Both the position numbers and the translations under genes were made by a program. DNA of 64,000 nt from positions 124,001-188,000 of the forward strand of contig NZ_JARXYX010000002.1 of assembly GCF_029893585.1 (NCBI RefSeq). Direction: 5' to 3'. Positions 7,560 to 16,295 of the stretch are shown here, in pieces. Position 1 is the stretch's first letter. Each line of letters opens with the position of its first letter. Under the pieces are notes generated by a model. That model was given only the letters and a program-made list of their open reading frames with translations. It was not told the origin of the DNA and did no database searches. The stretch is from Streptomyces sp. LBL. Lineage in GTDB: Bacteria; Actinomycetota; Actinomycetes; Streptomycetales; Streptomycetaceae.

Positions 7560-9641
7560 TCATCTCGTGGGCACGCTCTTGTACGGGGCGGGGTCACCGA
7601 TCTGTTCAGCCGCGGTGCCGGAGCGCTTCATGCGCTGCCACTTCAGCCGGCTGCCGAGCAGCAGCGCGACCACGGACTGGATGACGACGAGGTACATCAG
7701 CTGCCGGTAGACGAAGATCTGCAGCGGCATCGACCACAGGGTCCGTCTCCGCTCGCCGTCCAACCGCAACGCGTAGGCGGCGCTGACCATTTGGACGGCG
7801 AAAAAGGCGAACCACACGCCGGCCGACCGCAGCGGGTCGAGGAACAGCACGCCGTACAGGGCGTAGACGTCGATGACCGGCGCCAGCAGCGGGAGGAGGA
7901 CCTGGAAGAGCGCGAGGTAGGTCAGTCCGCGGCGGCCGAAGCGGCCGGCCGTGCCCACGCCCAGGACGGCGCCGCGGTGTTTGCCCATGGCCTGGATGGT
8001 GCCGTAGCACCAGCGGTAGCGCTGTCGCCACAACTGCCCGAGGGAGGTGGGCACTTCGGTCCAGGCGACGGCGGACTCCTCGTAGAGCACCCGCCAGCCC
8101 GCCCGCCACAGGGCCATCGTGAGGTCGGTGTCCTCAGCGAGGGTGTCGTCGCTGAGCCCGCCGACGCCGAGCAGGGCGTCGCGGCGGAAGGCGCCGATGG
8201 CGCCGGGGACGGTCGTCATGCACTCCAGGACCTCGAACATCCGCCGGTCGAGGTTGAAGCCGATGCAGTACTCCAGGTGCTGCCACTTCGCGAGCAGACC
8301 GCGTCGGTTGCCGACCTTGGTGTTGCCGCTGACCGCGCCGACGGCCGGATGCGCCAGTGGCTGCACCAGCCGGTGGATGGCGTCCGGTTCGAAGACGGTG
8401 TCGGCGTCGACCATGACGACGATGGCGTGCCGGGCCTGCGCCAGACCGGTGTTGAGGGCGGCGGCCTTGCCCCCGTTGGGCTGGCGGATCACCTCCACGC
8501 GCGAGTCGTCGATCTCGGCGGCGATCTCGGCCGTACGGTCCGTCGAGCCGTCGTCGATCACGATGATCTGCAGGTTCTGGTGGGTGGACTCCAGAAGCGA
8601 GTGCACCGTGGACGCGATGCCGGCCTCCTCGTTGTACGCCGGGACGAGCACCGTCACCGGTTCCGTCACCTCCCGCAGCCAGGGCGCGCCGGGCCGGAAA
8701 CGTTCCAGTCGGCGGACATGGGCGCGGGCGAAGAGGCCGAGCAGCGCCAGGCGCAGTACGCCGAGGGCGCCCGCGATCCCGAGGACCCACGTCATGGCCT
8801 GCGAGAAGGCCCGGCCGAGTGCCGTGCCCCAGATCAGGGCGGTGCCCTGCCAGTGATCGACGGCGGACACCGGGGTGTACGGGGTGAGGCCGGCTCCGTC
8901 GGACACGGTGGTGAAGCGGTCGACGCTCCGGTCGCCGAGGAGCTTGCGTGTCTTCTGGTAGGCGGTCTCGGTCTGGCTGAACTGCCGGACCAGTCCCTGG
9001 GCCGGTGTGCGGGCGGTCTTGTCGGCGGTGACCAGGACATAGCCGCGGGCGGTGGCTTGTCGCGCCGCCTGCCACTCCCGGCCGCACAGTGTGTCCGGCG
9101 AGGTGGTGCGCGGCATCCGCAACAGCGTGGTGTGCAGGTTCACGGTGCCCGCCAACGCGGCCTGGGTCAGATTGAGTTCGGTGGCGAAGCGGGCGGGCGA
9201 GGCCTCACCGAGGACGGCTCCGGTGTACGTGTTCGAGCCGATCTCGTGGCCCTCGGCGCGGATCCGCCGGACCAGGTCCGGGTGGCGGGCGGCCTGGGCG
9301 CCGTAGAGGAAGAAGGTGGCGTGGGCGCGGTGGCTGCGCAGCAGGTCGAGCAGGCGCGGGGTCCACACCGGGTCGGGGCCGCCGTCGAAGGTGAGCGCGA
9401 CGGTGCGGGCGGGCATGGAGGCGGTCCGGATCCCGGCGCGGTTGATGCCGATCACCGGGCCGTTTCCGGCGGCCACCGCGTCCGGGGCGGGTGAGGTGCA
9501 GGGGGAGCGGGTCTTCGCGGCGTCGACCTCGTGGTTGCTCCAGCCCTCGAAGAGCAGGGCCGCGAACATCGCGGGGAGGACGAGGATCAGCAACAGCCAG
9601 TGGCCGCGCGGATCGCGGGAGTGTTTGTGGCGGCCCCTCAC
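7560..9641 (-). CDS. GT2 glycosyltransferase fused to degenerate polysaccharide deacetylase
   Basis: A 693-residue fusion. An N-terminal membrane helix (HWLLLILVLPAMFAALLF, about 14-31) is followed by an extracellular NodB-like domain, then membrane helices and a processive GT2 domain with PAYNEEAG, VIDDGSTDRT, VMVDADTVFE (DxD), AEDTDL and the QRYRWCYGT processivity motif, then C-terminal helices. In the NodB domain the metal Asp is Gly87 (TFDGGPDP) and the H-x3-H motif reads SNTYTG (136-141), so deacetylation is unlikely. The GTG start is chosen because GGGGGA lies just upstream of it and the residues before it look non-coding. Likely exports or makes a surface polysaccharide with the LCP gene. 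Confidence 0.9.
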   Translation of the reverse strand: MRGRHKHSRDPRGHWLLLILVLPAMFAALLFEGWSNHEVDAAKTRSPCTSPAPDAVAAGNGPVIGINRAGIRTASMPARTVALTFDGGPDPVWTPRLLDLLRSHRAHATFFLYGAQAARHPDLVRRIRAEGHEIGSNTYTGAVLGEASPARFATELNLTQAALAGTVNLHTTLLRMPRTTSPDTLCGREWQAARQATARGYVLVTADKTARTPAQGLVRQFSQTETAYQKTRKLLGDRSVDRFTTVSDGAGLTPYTPVSAVDHWQGTALIWGTALGRAFSQAMTWVLGIAGALGVLRLALLGLFARAHVRRLERFRPGAPWLREVTEPVTVLVPAYNEEAGIASTVHSLLESTHQNLQIIVIDDGSTDRTAEIAAEIDDSRVEVIRQPNGGKAAALNTGLAQARHAIVVMVDADTVFEPDAIHRLVQPLAHPAVGAVSGNTKVGNRRGLLAKWQHLEYCIGFNLDRRMFEVLECMTTVPGAIGAFRRDALLGVGGLSDDTLAEDTDLTMALWRAGWRVLYEESAVAWTEVPTSLGQLWRQRYRWCYGTIQAMGKHRGAVLGVGTAGRFGRRGLTYLALFQVLLPLLAPVIDVYALYGVLFLDPLRSAGVWFAFFAVQMVSAAYALRLDGERRRTLWSMPLQIFVYRQLMYLVVIQSVVALLLGSRLKWQRMKRSGTAAEQIGDPAPYKSVPTR

Positions 9642-9954
9642 GGAACATCGTCCCCCTTCCCGGGAGATGCCCCGCGAAGGGCCCGGGAGCCGTAGGACAG
9701 CGGGACGTTTCTTCTCCCGCCAGGAGCGACGGAGCGCGCGAGAGGGAGGGACGGCTTTTCCCACTGCCTGACGGGGCGTGTGTGGCACATGGGGCGCGAG
9801 TCTAGACGCGGTCTTGTCCTCGCGTGGCGTGATCGGCGAGGCTCACAGCAGACGCGGATCACCCGTTGCGGCAGACACCTTGACAGCGTGCGTGCTGTTT
9901 CGCGACGTTTGATCCTCGCCGAACATTTCGGCATTCCGGGGGGAGCGGTCGCGC
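9642..9954. other. divergent intergenic region
   Basis: A 313-bp region between the glycosyltransferase and the acyltransferase gene, both transcribed outward. A TTGACA word (9880-9885) points toward the acyltransferase but has no clear -10 partner. The GGGGGAG stretch near 9938-9944 is the likely ribosome site for the start at 9955. No small gene was supported. Confidence 0.4.
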
Positions 9955-11100
9955 ATGCGCACCATGAGCAGACTGGACATCACGGTCCACAGAACCGGCG
10001 ATCTGGACGCCTCGCTGCGCGGGGCCTGGCACCGGGCGATGGACGAGTCACCCGAGTACGCCAACCCCTTCCTCGCACCGGAGTTCGCGATCGGGGTCGG
10101 CAGACATCGCGGCGGGGCGCGGGTGGCAGTCCTGCGCGAGGGCGAAGACCCGGTGGGATTCCTCCCGTTCGAACGCAACGCCCTGGGGGTGGGCCGGGCC
10201 ATCGGTCTGGGCCTTTCCGACTGTCAGGCCCTGGTGCACAGACCCGGGGTCACCTGGGACTCCGACGAACTGCTGCGGGCCTGCGGGCTGTCGATCTTCG
10301 AGTTCGATCACCTCGTCGAGGAACAGAAGCCGTTCGGCAGACATGTCACCGGGACCTTCGCCTCCCCGGTGATCGACCTGGAGCCCGGCGGCGGTGACTA
10401 CGCGAAGTGGCTGCGCGGCACGTATCCGGGGCTGGCGAAGACGACCCTGAAGAAGGAGCGCCGCCTCGGGCGCGACCTGGGCGAGATGCGGTTCGTCTAC
10501 GACGAGCGCGACCCGGAGGCGCTGCGCACCCTCATGCGGTGGAAGTCCGCCCAGTACCGCAGGACCGGACGGATGGACCGGTTCGCGCGGCCCTGGATCG
10601 TCGACCTGGTGAACCATCTCTTCCACGTCCGCGAGGAGCACTTCATGGGCGTGCTGTCCGTGCTGTACGCCGGTGACCGGCCGGTGTCCGCCCACTTCGG
10701 CCCGACGTCACGCACGGTGTTCGCGGCCTGGTTCACCGCGTACGACCCGGAGTTCCGCTACTACTCGCCCGGCCTGATCATGCATCTGCGGCTCGCCGAG
10801 GCGGCCGCCCGGGAGGGGGTGCGGCTCATGGACATGGGGCGCGGCGAGAAGGAGTACAAGGACTGGCTCAAGACCCGGGAACTGCGGGTGGGTGAGGGGT
10901 TCGCGAGCCGGACCCACCCGGTGGCGGCGGCGCACAAGCTGTGGCGCAGGCCGGTGCGCGGGCTGCGGAACACGGTCCTGGCCCATCCCACCCTGCGCGA
11001 GCCGGCCGACCGGCTGCTGAGGACGGTCGGCACGCTGCGTCCCTCGGCGCGACCCGACCCGGACCGGACCGCCTCCCCGGACCGACCGGGACCGGGCTGA
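9955..11100 (+). CDS. BioF2/FemAB-like GNAT acyltransferase
   Basis: A 381-residue protein of the BioF2-like/FemAB-like GNAT superfamily (Acetyltransf_6, CelD/BcsL type). Characteristic stretches are FLAPEFAIGVGRHRGGARVA near the N-terminus, LKKERRLGRDLG in the middle, and the acceptor-fold SAHFGPTSRTVFAAWFTAYD followed by MDMGRGEKEYKDWLK near the C-terminus. These proteins are often linked to exopolysaccharide loci, and it lies next to the GT2/LCP pair and a membrane acyltransferase. The last 30 residues are low-complexity Pro/Asp/Arg. Substrate is unknown. Confidence 0.85.
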   Translation: MRTMSRLDITVHRTGDLDASLRGAWHRAMDESPEYANPFLAPEFAIGVGRHRGGARVAVLREGEDPVGFLPFERNALGVGRAIGLGLSDCQALVHRPGVTWDSDELLRACGLSIFEFDHLVEEQKPFGRHVTGTFASPVIDLEPGGGDYAKWLRGTYPGLAKTTLKKERRLGRDLGEMRFVYDERDPEALRTLMRWKSAQYRRTGRMDRFARPWIVDLVNHLFHVREEHFMGVLSVLYAGDRPVSAHFGPTSRTVFAAWFTAYDPEFRYYSPGLIMHLRLAEAAAREGVRLMDMGRGEKEYKDWLKTRELRVGEGFASRTHPVAAAHKLWRRPVRGLRNTVLAHPTLREPADRLLRTVGTLRPSARPDPDRTASPDRPGPG

Positions 11101-11102
11101 AG

Positions 11103-11215
11103 ACCGGACCGACCCAGAGCGGACCGAATTCCCGAATCAACCCATACCAGACTGAATTACCGGACCGACCCAGAGCGGACTGGATTCCCGGACCGACCCG
11201 GACCGGGCTGAACTG
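11103..11215. repeat. two direct repeats of about 35 bp, period 56-57 bp
   Basis: The blocks starting ACCGGACCGACCCAGAGCGG at 11103 and 11159 are near-identical for about 35 bp, in the gap between two acyltransferase genes. Confidence 0.75.
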
Positions 11216-11310
11216 TCGGACCGCTGAGCGAGAACGTCGCCCTCCTGTGACCTGTGCCACGACTTGCCCCGGAGAGGTTTACGTCATTCCGAGTCGGTGA
11301 GGCGCTCGGG

Positions 11311-12453
11311 ATGTCTCTCCGTGACACCACAACCGTCGCTCCCGGCGACTCCGGCACTGTCATTCCGGTAGGACCACCGTCGGAGCGCGGTACGACGCCT
11401 TCGGCCCGGCCCGCACCCGGGCCGGCGAAGCAGCGCGACGCGTTTTTCGACAACGCCAAGTACCTGACCATCGTGCTGGTCGCGGCGGGACACGCGTGGG
11501 AGCCGTTGAGGGACGGCAGCAGGGCGGCCGCCGCGCTCTACATGTTCGTCTACGCCTTCCACATGCCGGCGTTCATCATCGTCTCCGGCTATTTCTCCCG
11601 GAGTTTCGACGCCCGCCCGGAGCGGCTCAGGCGGCTGGTGACGCAACTGGTCGTGCCGTACGTGGTCTTCGAGACGGCGTACACCCTCTACACCCGCTGG
11701 ACCGACAGCGCCCCCGACCGTCCGATCAGCCTGCTGGACCCGCTGTATCTGACCTGGTTCCTGGCGGCGTTGTTCATCTGGCGGCTGACCACCCCCCTCT
11801 GGCGGACCGTACGGTGGCCGCTCCCCCTCGCCCTCGCGATCGCCGCGCTGGCCACCCTGGCGCCGATCGGTGACGATCTCGCCCTGCAGCGCACCCTGCA
11901 GTTCCTGCCGTACTTCGTGCTGGGCCTGTGTCTGAAGCCGGAGCACTTCCGGCTGGTCCGCCGCCGTCGGGTACGTCTTCTGGCGGTACCGGTGTTCGCC
12001 GGCGCGCTCGGCGTGGCGTACTGGGCGGTGCCGCGGATGACCGCCGCCTGGTTCTTCCACGACGACAGCGCCGTGGAACTGGGCGCACCCGCCTGGTACG
12101 GGCCGGTGATGACGCTGGGGCTCTTCGCGGTCGCCCTGCTCCTGGTCGCCTGCTTCCTCTCCTGGGTGCCCGGCCGGCGCACCTGGTTCACCATGCTGGG
12201 CGCGGGCACGCTCTACGGCTATCTGCTGCACGGATTTGTGGCCCAGGGCGCCAAGTTCTGGGGCTGGTACGGGCCTGCCTGGGTCCACCGGCCGCTCGGC
12301 GAGATCACCGTCACCGTCGTGGCCGCCACGGTCGTGACCGTGCTGTGCACCCCGCCCGTACGGCGTGTCTTCCGGTTCGTGGTGGAACCGCGGACGGACT
12401 GGGCGTTCCGACGGACCGACGAGGCCCGTCACCCCGGTGTGACACCGGGGTGA
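11311..12453 (+). CDS. acyltransferase-3 family membrane protein
   Basis: A 380-residue integral membrane acyltransferase of the fucose 4-O-acetylase-like group. About ten hydrophobic helices are visible. An early FDNAKYLTIVLVAAGHAWEPL segment contains the family His. MPAFIIVSGYFSRSF and a late GTLYGYLLHGF also fit. Such proteins O-acetylate extracellular sugars using cytoplasmic acyl-CoA. The ATG at 11311 is chosen because GAGG lies 8 bp upstream; a GTG at 11254 is possible. It would modify the glycan of the neighbouring GT2/LCP pair (inference). Its stop codon lies inside a perfect palindrome serving as terminator. Confidence 0.88.
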   Translation: MSLRDTTTVAPGDSGTVIPVGPPSERGTTPSARPAPGPAKQRDAFFDNAKYLTIVLVAAGHAWEPLRDGSRAAAALYMFVYAFHMPAFIIVSGYFSRSFDARPERLRRLVTQLVVPYVVFETAYTLYTRWTDSAPDRPISLLDPLYLTWFLAALFIWRLTTPLWRTVRWPLPLALAIAALATLAPIGDDLALQRTLQFLPYFVLGLCLKPEHFRLVRRRRVRLLAVPVFAGALGVAYWAVPRMTAAWFFHDDSAVELGAPAWYGPVMTLGLFAVALLLVACFLSWVPGRRTWFTMLGAGTLYGYLLHGFVAQGAKFWGWYGPAWVHRPLGEITVTVVAATVVTVLCTPPVRRVFRFVVEPRTDWAFRRTDEARHPGVTPG

Positions 12454-12461
12454 CGGGCCTC
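12421..12461. terminator. perfect 20-bp palindromic bidirectional terminator
   Basis: Arms 12421-12440 and 12442-12461 are perfectly complementary around one central G (core CCGGTGTGACACCGG). The acyltransferase stop at 12451-12453 lies within the right arm, and the convergent inhibitor gene ends at 12472. Confidence 0.85.
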
Positions 12462-12471
12462 GTCCGGGCGT

Positions 12472-12849
12472 TCAGCAGCCGGTGGTCCAGATGTGGGAGT
12501 CGCCCCGGTCGTTCGCGCCGGCGTCGTAGCCGACCTCCTGACCGGGGGCCAGGCAGATGGTGACACCGCCGCCCTGCCACGCGCTGGCGTAGACCTTGAC
12601 GTGGTCCTTGATGCCCGGGCCCGAGATGCCGTGGTTGGCCCACGAGCTGTCCTCGTCCGCGATGTTGCTCTCCCACCACCCGTCGTCGCCGGTCCAACCG
12701 ACGGACAGGCCACCGAAGTTGGCGTCGGTGTAGGCACAGAAACTCCCGGAGGCACAGGGCGCGGCGGCCTGTGCGGTACCGGGCGCGACGGCCAGGGCGG
12801 CGCCGGCGGCGAGGAGGATGCCGGCCGCGGAGATGAAGGTCTTGCGCAT
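12472..12849 (-). CDS. secreted peptidase inhibitor, family I36
   Basis: A 125-residue secreted protein. The signal peptide is MRKTFISAAGILLAAGAALA with cleavage likely after AQA (about residue 28). The mature domain has four cysteines (near 32, 38, 99, 125) and the beta-gamma-crystallin-like FCAYTDANFGG pattern of Streptomyces metalloproteinase-inhibitor (I36) relatives. Such proteins inhibit extracellular proteases, though many I36-like members are untested. AAAGGGA lies upstream of the ATG. The leader contains 9-bp tandem repeats. It is convergent with the acyltransferase gene across the shared palindrome. Confidence 0.85.
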   Translation of the reverse strand: MRKTFISAAGILLAAGAALAVAPGTAQAAAPCASGSFCAYTDANFGGLSVGWTGDDGWWESNIADEDSSWANHGISGPGIKDHVKVYASAWQGGGVTICLAPGQEVGYDAGANDRGDSHIWTTGC

Positions 12850-12875
12850 GATGTCGATCCCTTTCGTGTGGTCCT

Positions 12876-12948
12876 GTGATCTCCGTGATCTCCGTGATCT
12901 CCGCCATCGCGGGTGATCTCGGTGATCTCGGTGATCTCGGTGATCTCG
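12876..12948. repeat. 9-bp tandem repeats in inhibitor leader
   Basis: Three copies of GTGATCTCC (12876-12902) and, after a 10-bp gap, four of GTGATCTCG (12913-12948) lie upstream of the I36-type gene, covering its likely promoter/5-prime leader. Confidence 0.9.
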
Positions 12949-13057
12949 GTGAGTGAGTCGAGTGGCCCTCGGCCGGGCGCGCTCGCTCGGCCCGGTGGCC
13001 TGCCGGGTGATCGACCGGTCAGACTCCGGGAGTCCGGTGTGGTTGCGGGGAGACGGC

Positions 13058-14083
13058 TCAGAGGCCGTGCTGGACCGCGTAGCGCAGACCGTGCTCGCGC
13101 ATCCGCCGGTGGTCGGCGATCTGGTCGGTGTACTCGGCGCGCAGTTCGGCCGCGTGGCGTTTCTCCAGGCGGGTGCCGGTGCCGGCGAGGTCCGTGCGCC
13201 GTACGCAGCGGGCCTCGGCCACGGCGTACCGCTGCTGCAGATCCGAGGCCTGCCGTCGGTCGAGATCGCGGGCGCGGCGCTGCCACACGCTGCGCAGTCC
13301 GGCCGGGTCCTCGGCCTTGTGCACCGGGGCGACGCAGCGCGCCCAGCGGGCGAGCACCGCCCGGTAGGCCGGATCCTGGGTCACCCGGTGGCGCGCGGCG
13401 GCCTCAAGGTTGTTCACCGCGACCTCGGTACGGAACCAGCGCGCCTGGTCGCCGTAGAGGACGCGCTGCGCCTGGGCGAGGCAGCCGTCACTGTTGGCTG
13501 TGACGACGAGTCCGGTGGCCGTCCGGGTGGACAGTTCACGGCGTCCACTGCCGAACATCGCGTCGGTCAGCCTCTGTTGCCGCTCTGCCGCCCGCCTGCC
13601 GGACTCCGTCCGGGGCTGCTGCTGTGTGCGCCGGGCGTCGGCTCCGTCACCGCGGGCGCCGCCACCGGTTTCCGGCACGCCGCCGAAGCCGTGCCGGGCG
13701 GCCCAGGCGGGGTCGTCGATCCCGTACGGGAACTGGCGCCGACCTGTGGCTTGCTGGGGCTGCACGGCACCGTCAGCGGTTTCGGTTCCGGACCCGGTTT
13801 CGGAACGGGTTTCGGATCCGGTCCCGGAACCGGTCTCGCTCCCGGTCCCCGATCCGCTCGGCACTGCGGGCAGCGCTACCTGACGCACCGTCAAACACCG
13901 CTGTACGAGCGCGGATTCGGCGTTCTTCAGCAGATCGCCCTGGACTCGGGCGGACCGCGGTACGGGTCGCGGCTCCCCCGCGTTGTTCCGGTCCGTGCCG
14001 TCGGCGCAGCCGCCCGCCATCGCCGCCACGCACATCGACAACGCCACCGTGGAAACGAACCTCGAAGCCCGCACCGTGGCCAC
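13058..14083 (-). CDS. predicted secreted lipoprotein, function unknown
   Basis: A 341-residue putative lipoprotein. From the chosen GTG, the N-terminus is a short basic region, a hydrophobic core (FVSTVALSMCVAAMA) and a lipobox-like MAGGC at about residues 25-29. A low-complexity Gly/Ser/Glu/Thr stretch follows (12-bp degenerate repeats near 13785-13865). The rest is Arg/Ala/Gln-rich helix with few cysteines. No known domain was recognised. It is divergent from the Ser/Thr kinase gene, which may indicate co-regulation. The start is uncertain: a GTG 9 bp downstream and an ATG further upstream also exist. Confidence 0.65.
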   Translation of the reverse strand: MATVRASRFVSTVALSMCVAAMAGGCADGTDRNNAGEPRPVPRSARVQGDLLKNAESALVQRCLTVRQVALPAVPSGSGTGSETGSGTGSETRSETGSGTETADGAVQPQQATGRRQFPYGIDDPAWAARHGFGGVPETGGGARGDGADARRTQQQPRTESGRRAAERQQRLTDAMFGSGRRELSTRTATGLVVTANSDGCLAQAQRVLYGDQARWFRTEVAVNNLEAAARHRVTQDPAYRAVLARWARCVAPVHKAEDPAGLRSVWQRRARDLDRRQASDLQQRYAVAEARCVRRTDLAGTGTRLEKRHAAELRAEYTDQIADHRRMREHGLRYAVQHGL

Positions 14084-14317
14084 CCCCTGCCTTCGTCCGG
14101 TCGTACGGACCCGGACCAGCCGCCTTCCGACTCCCCCGTCGGCTTGACTTCCATGAGAGAGGACAGCGGGGCGGTTGTGACCCTCGGACGTCATAGGGCG
14201 GGATCTTCGCCGTCCGGGCCGAAGTGACGGAAACCCTGAACGTTCGCCGGTGCTGGGTTAGCCTCTTCTTCCCTTGGCGCCGAACGAACGTACGGCGAAC
14301 ATCACTTCGGGAGATGC

Positions 14318-16153
14318 GTGTCAGAGCAGCGGCCGGTGCCACCGGGGTCCCCGACAAGCGAGACGGCCGCGCTGCGCCAGACCGGTGCCGCACCCCTGCA
14401 CCGCGGCGACCCGGTCCGCATCGGACCCTATCTGCCGCTGGCGCTGCTCGGCAGCGGCGGCATGGGACGGGTCTACCTCGCCTGTCCCGCGGACGGCGGT
14501 CCAGGTCTGGTCGCGGTGAAGGTCATCAGGCCGGAGTACGCGGACGACTCCCAATTTCGGCGCCGGTTCGAACGGGAGGCGTCGGTGCACGCCCGGATCC
14601 GCACACCGCACACCCCGAGGTTGTGCGGCACGGGCTTCCAGGACGAACTGCTGTGGATGGCCACCGAGTACCTGCCGGGGCACGATCTGGCCGATGCCGT
14701 ACGGGAGAACGGGCCCCTGGAGACGGCCGCGGTGTGGCGGCTGGTGGCGGAGCTGGGGCGGGCGCTGGCCGACCTGGCCGCAGCGGACATCGTGCACCGG
14801 GACCTCAAGCCGTCCAACGTGCTGCTGTGCGTCCACGGCGCGTACGTGATCGACTTCGGCCTCTCCAAGGCCGTGGACGCGAGCTCCCTCACCGGCACGG
14901 GCAACCGCGTGGGAACGCCGGCGTACATGTCGCCGGAGCACCTGAGGACGGGCACGTCGGACACGCGGTCCGATGTGTTCTCCCTGGCCGGGACCCTCGT
15001 CTACGCGGCGACCGGGCGTGCCCCGTTCGGCGACGGGTCGGGAGTGGACGTCATGCACCGCGTGGCGTTCGAGGAACCGAATCCGGAGCTCATCGGTGAG
15101 ATCTCGGCGGCGGACCCGACGCTCGGTTCTCTGCTGTCCGCCTGCCTGGCCAAGGAGCCCGAGCGGCGGCCCGCTCCGCAGGAACTGATCGACGCGGCCG
15201 GGACGGACACCGGGACCGCCGGCTGGCCCGAGCCGCTGGCCGGCAGAACGCTGGCCAGGCAACGGGCGTTCGAGGTGCTCCGCCACCTCCCCGTCGAGCG
15301 GAAGGCTCGCTTACGAACCCCGGCCGACCCGGCGACGACGGTGCCACCGCACCTGGCCGGTCCTGCGAAGGCGGTTCCAGCGCACCTGGCCGGTCCTGCC
15401 GAAGCGGTGCCGTCGGCCCCGGCCGAGCGAACGGATCCGAGCCGCCCTGCGCCGGACCCGTCCGTCGGCACCTCGCCGGAGCCATTACGCACGGAGACGG
15501 AAGCAGGAACCCGCGCCCGGTCACGGAAGAAGCCGCTGCTGGCGGTCGCCGCGGGGGTCGTCCTCTTCGCGGTGGCCGCGGGGATCTTCGTGCTCGTTCC
15601 CCAGGACGCCCCCGCGACCGCCGGCTCCCCCGAGGCCGGTGCGTCGACCGCCGGCGGTGTGCCCGGCGGTACCGCCTCCCCGCCCACCACCTCCGGCGCC
15701 CCGGAACGGACCGTCGGGGCCGCCGAGAGTGCCGAGGGCGCCGCGAACACCGGCGGCGGCGCCGAGTCCCCCGAATCCTCCGGCTCCGCCGGAACGGGCC
15801 GCCGCGGCTCTCCCGCCGCCCCCTCCGCCCCCTCCGTGGAGCACAGCGCCTCCGCCGGCCCGGGCACCGCCACGAGCGGCTCTCCCCCCGAGCCGGGGAC
15901 CCCGCCCTGGATCTCCGACTGCACGCACTACTCCGGCAACGGACGCACCCGCCAGGGGGACAGCGGCAAACGCGTGCTGCAGGTGCAGTGCATGCTCACC
16001 CGGCGCGGTTACAGCGTGGGGAGCACGGGGCCGGACGGTGAGTTCGGTCCCGGAACGGCGTCCGCGGTGCGGAGTTTCCAGAGCGCCAGGGGACTAGAAG
16101 CCGACGGCATCGTGGGCCACGACACCTGGACCGCGCTCCGCAGCACCGAGTGA
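14318..16153 (+). CDS. Ser/Thr kinase with extracellular peptidoglycan-binding domain
   Basis: A 611-residue eukaryotic-like kinase. The P-loop is LGSGGMGRVYLA (44-55), the ATP Lys is Lys68, the catalytic loop is HRDLKPSN (Asp162), and DFG starts at Asp179. A Pro/Ala linker with a duplicated HLAGPA(K/E)AVP unit leads to one membrane helix (about 407-428). Outside lies a Ser/Gly/Ala-rich spacer and a C-terminal PG_binding_1-type domain (QCMLTRRGYSVGS, FGPGTASAVRSFQSARGL, DGIVGHDTWTAL). It probably senses cell-wall material. GGGAG precedes the GTG start. The common PASTA repeats are absent. Confidence 0.92.
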   Translation: MSEQRPVPPGSPTSETAALRQTGAAPLHRGDPVRIGPYLPLALLGSGGMGRVYLACPADGGPGLVAVKVIRPEYADDSQFRRRFEREASVHARIRTPHTPRLCGTGFQDELLWMATEYLPGHDLADAVRENGPLETAAVWRLVAELGRALADLAAADIVHRDLKPSNVLLCVHGAYVIDFGLSKAVDASSLTGTGNRVGTPAYMSPEHLRTGTSDTRSDVFSLAGTLVYAATGRAPFGDGSGVDVMHRVAFEEPNPELIGEISAADPTLGSLLSACLAKEPERRPAPQELIDAAGTDTGTAGWPEPLAGRTLARQRAFEVLRHLPVERKARLRTPADPATTVPPHLAGPAKAVPAHLAGPAEAVPSAPAERTDPSRPAPDPSVGTSPEPLRTETEAGTRARSRKKPLLAVAAGVVLFAVAAGIFVLVPQDAPATAGSPEAGASTAGGVPGGTASPPTTSGAPERTVGAAESAEGAANTGGGAESPESSGSAGTGRRGSPAAPSAPSVEHSASAGPGTATSGSPPEPGTPPWISDCTHYSGNGRTRQGDSGKRVLQVQCMLTRRGYSVGSTGPDGEFGPGTASAVRSFQSARGLEADGIVGHDTWTALRSTE

Positions 16154-16295
16154 CCTGTCTCAGGAGCGCCGAGTGACCTGCCTCACGCGCGGGCTTCGTC
16201 GCCGCGCCGCAGTTCTCCCGGCCTCCCGAGGAACCGGTAGCGGCGCTCGGGCCGTCCCGTGGCCCCGTAGCGCAGGGACAGGTCCGCCCGCGGTG

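Noticed and set aside
6102..9494. Very long plus-strand open frame (1130 codons) opposite the LCP and glycosyltransferase genes.
   Set aside because: It is the antisense shadow of genes with clear domains; its translation is low-complexity Gly/Arg/Val/Glu with no family motifs, a common effect of high GC.
7560..9641. Active chitin or peptidoglycan deacetylase.
   Set aside because: The metal-binding Asp and both His of the NodB motifs are replaced.
9880..9908. Sigma-70-type promoter before the BioF2-like acyltransferase.
   Set aside because: TTGACA is present but no -10-like hexamer is found at 16-19 bp spacing, so it is only noted in the intergenic entry.
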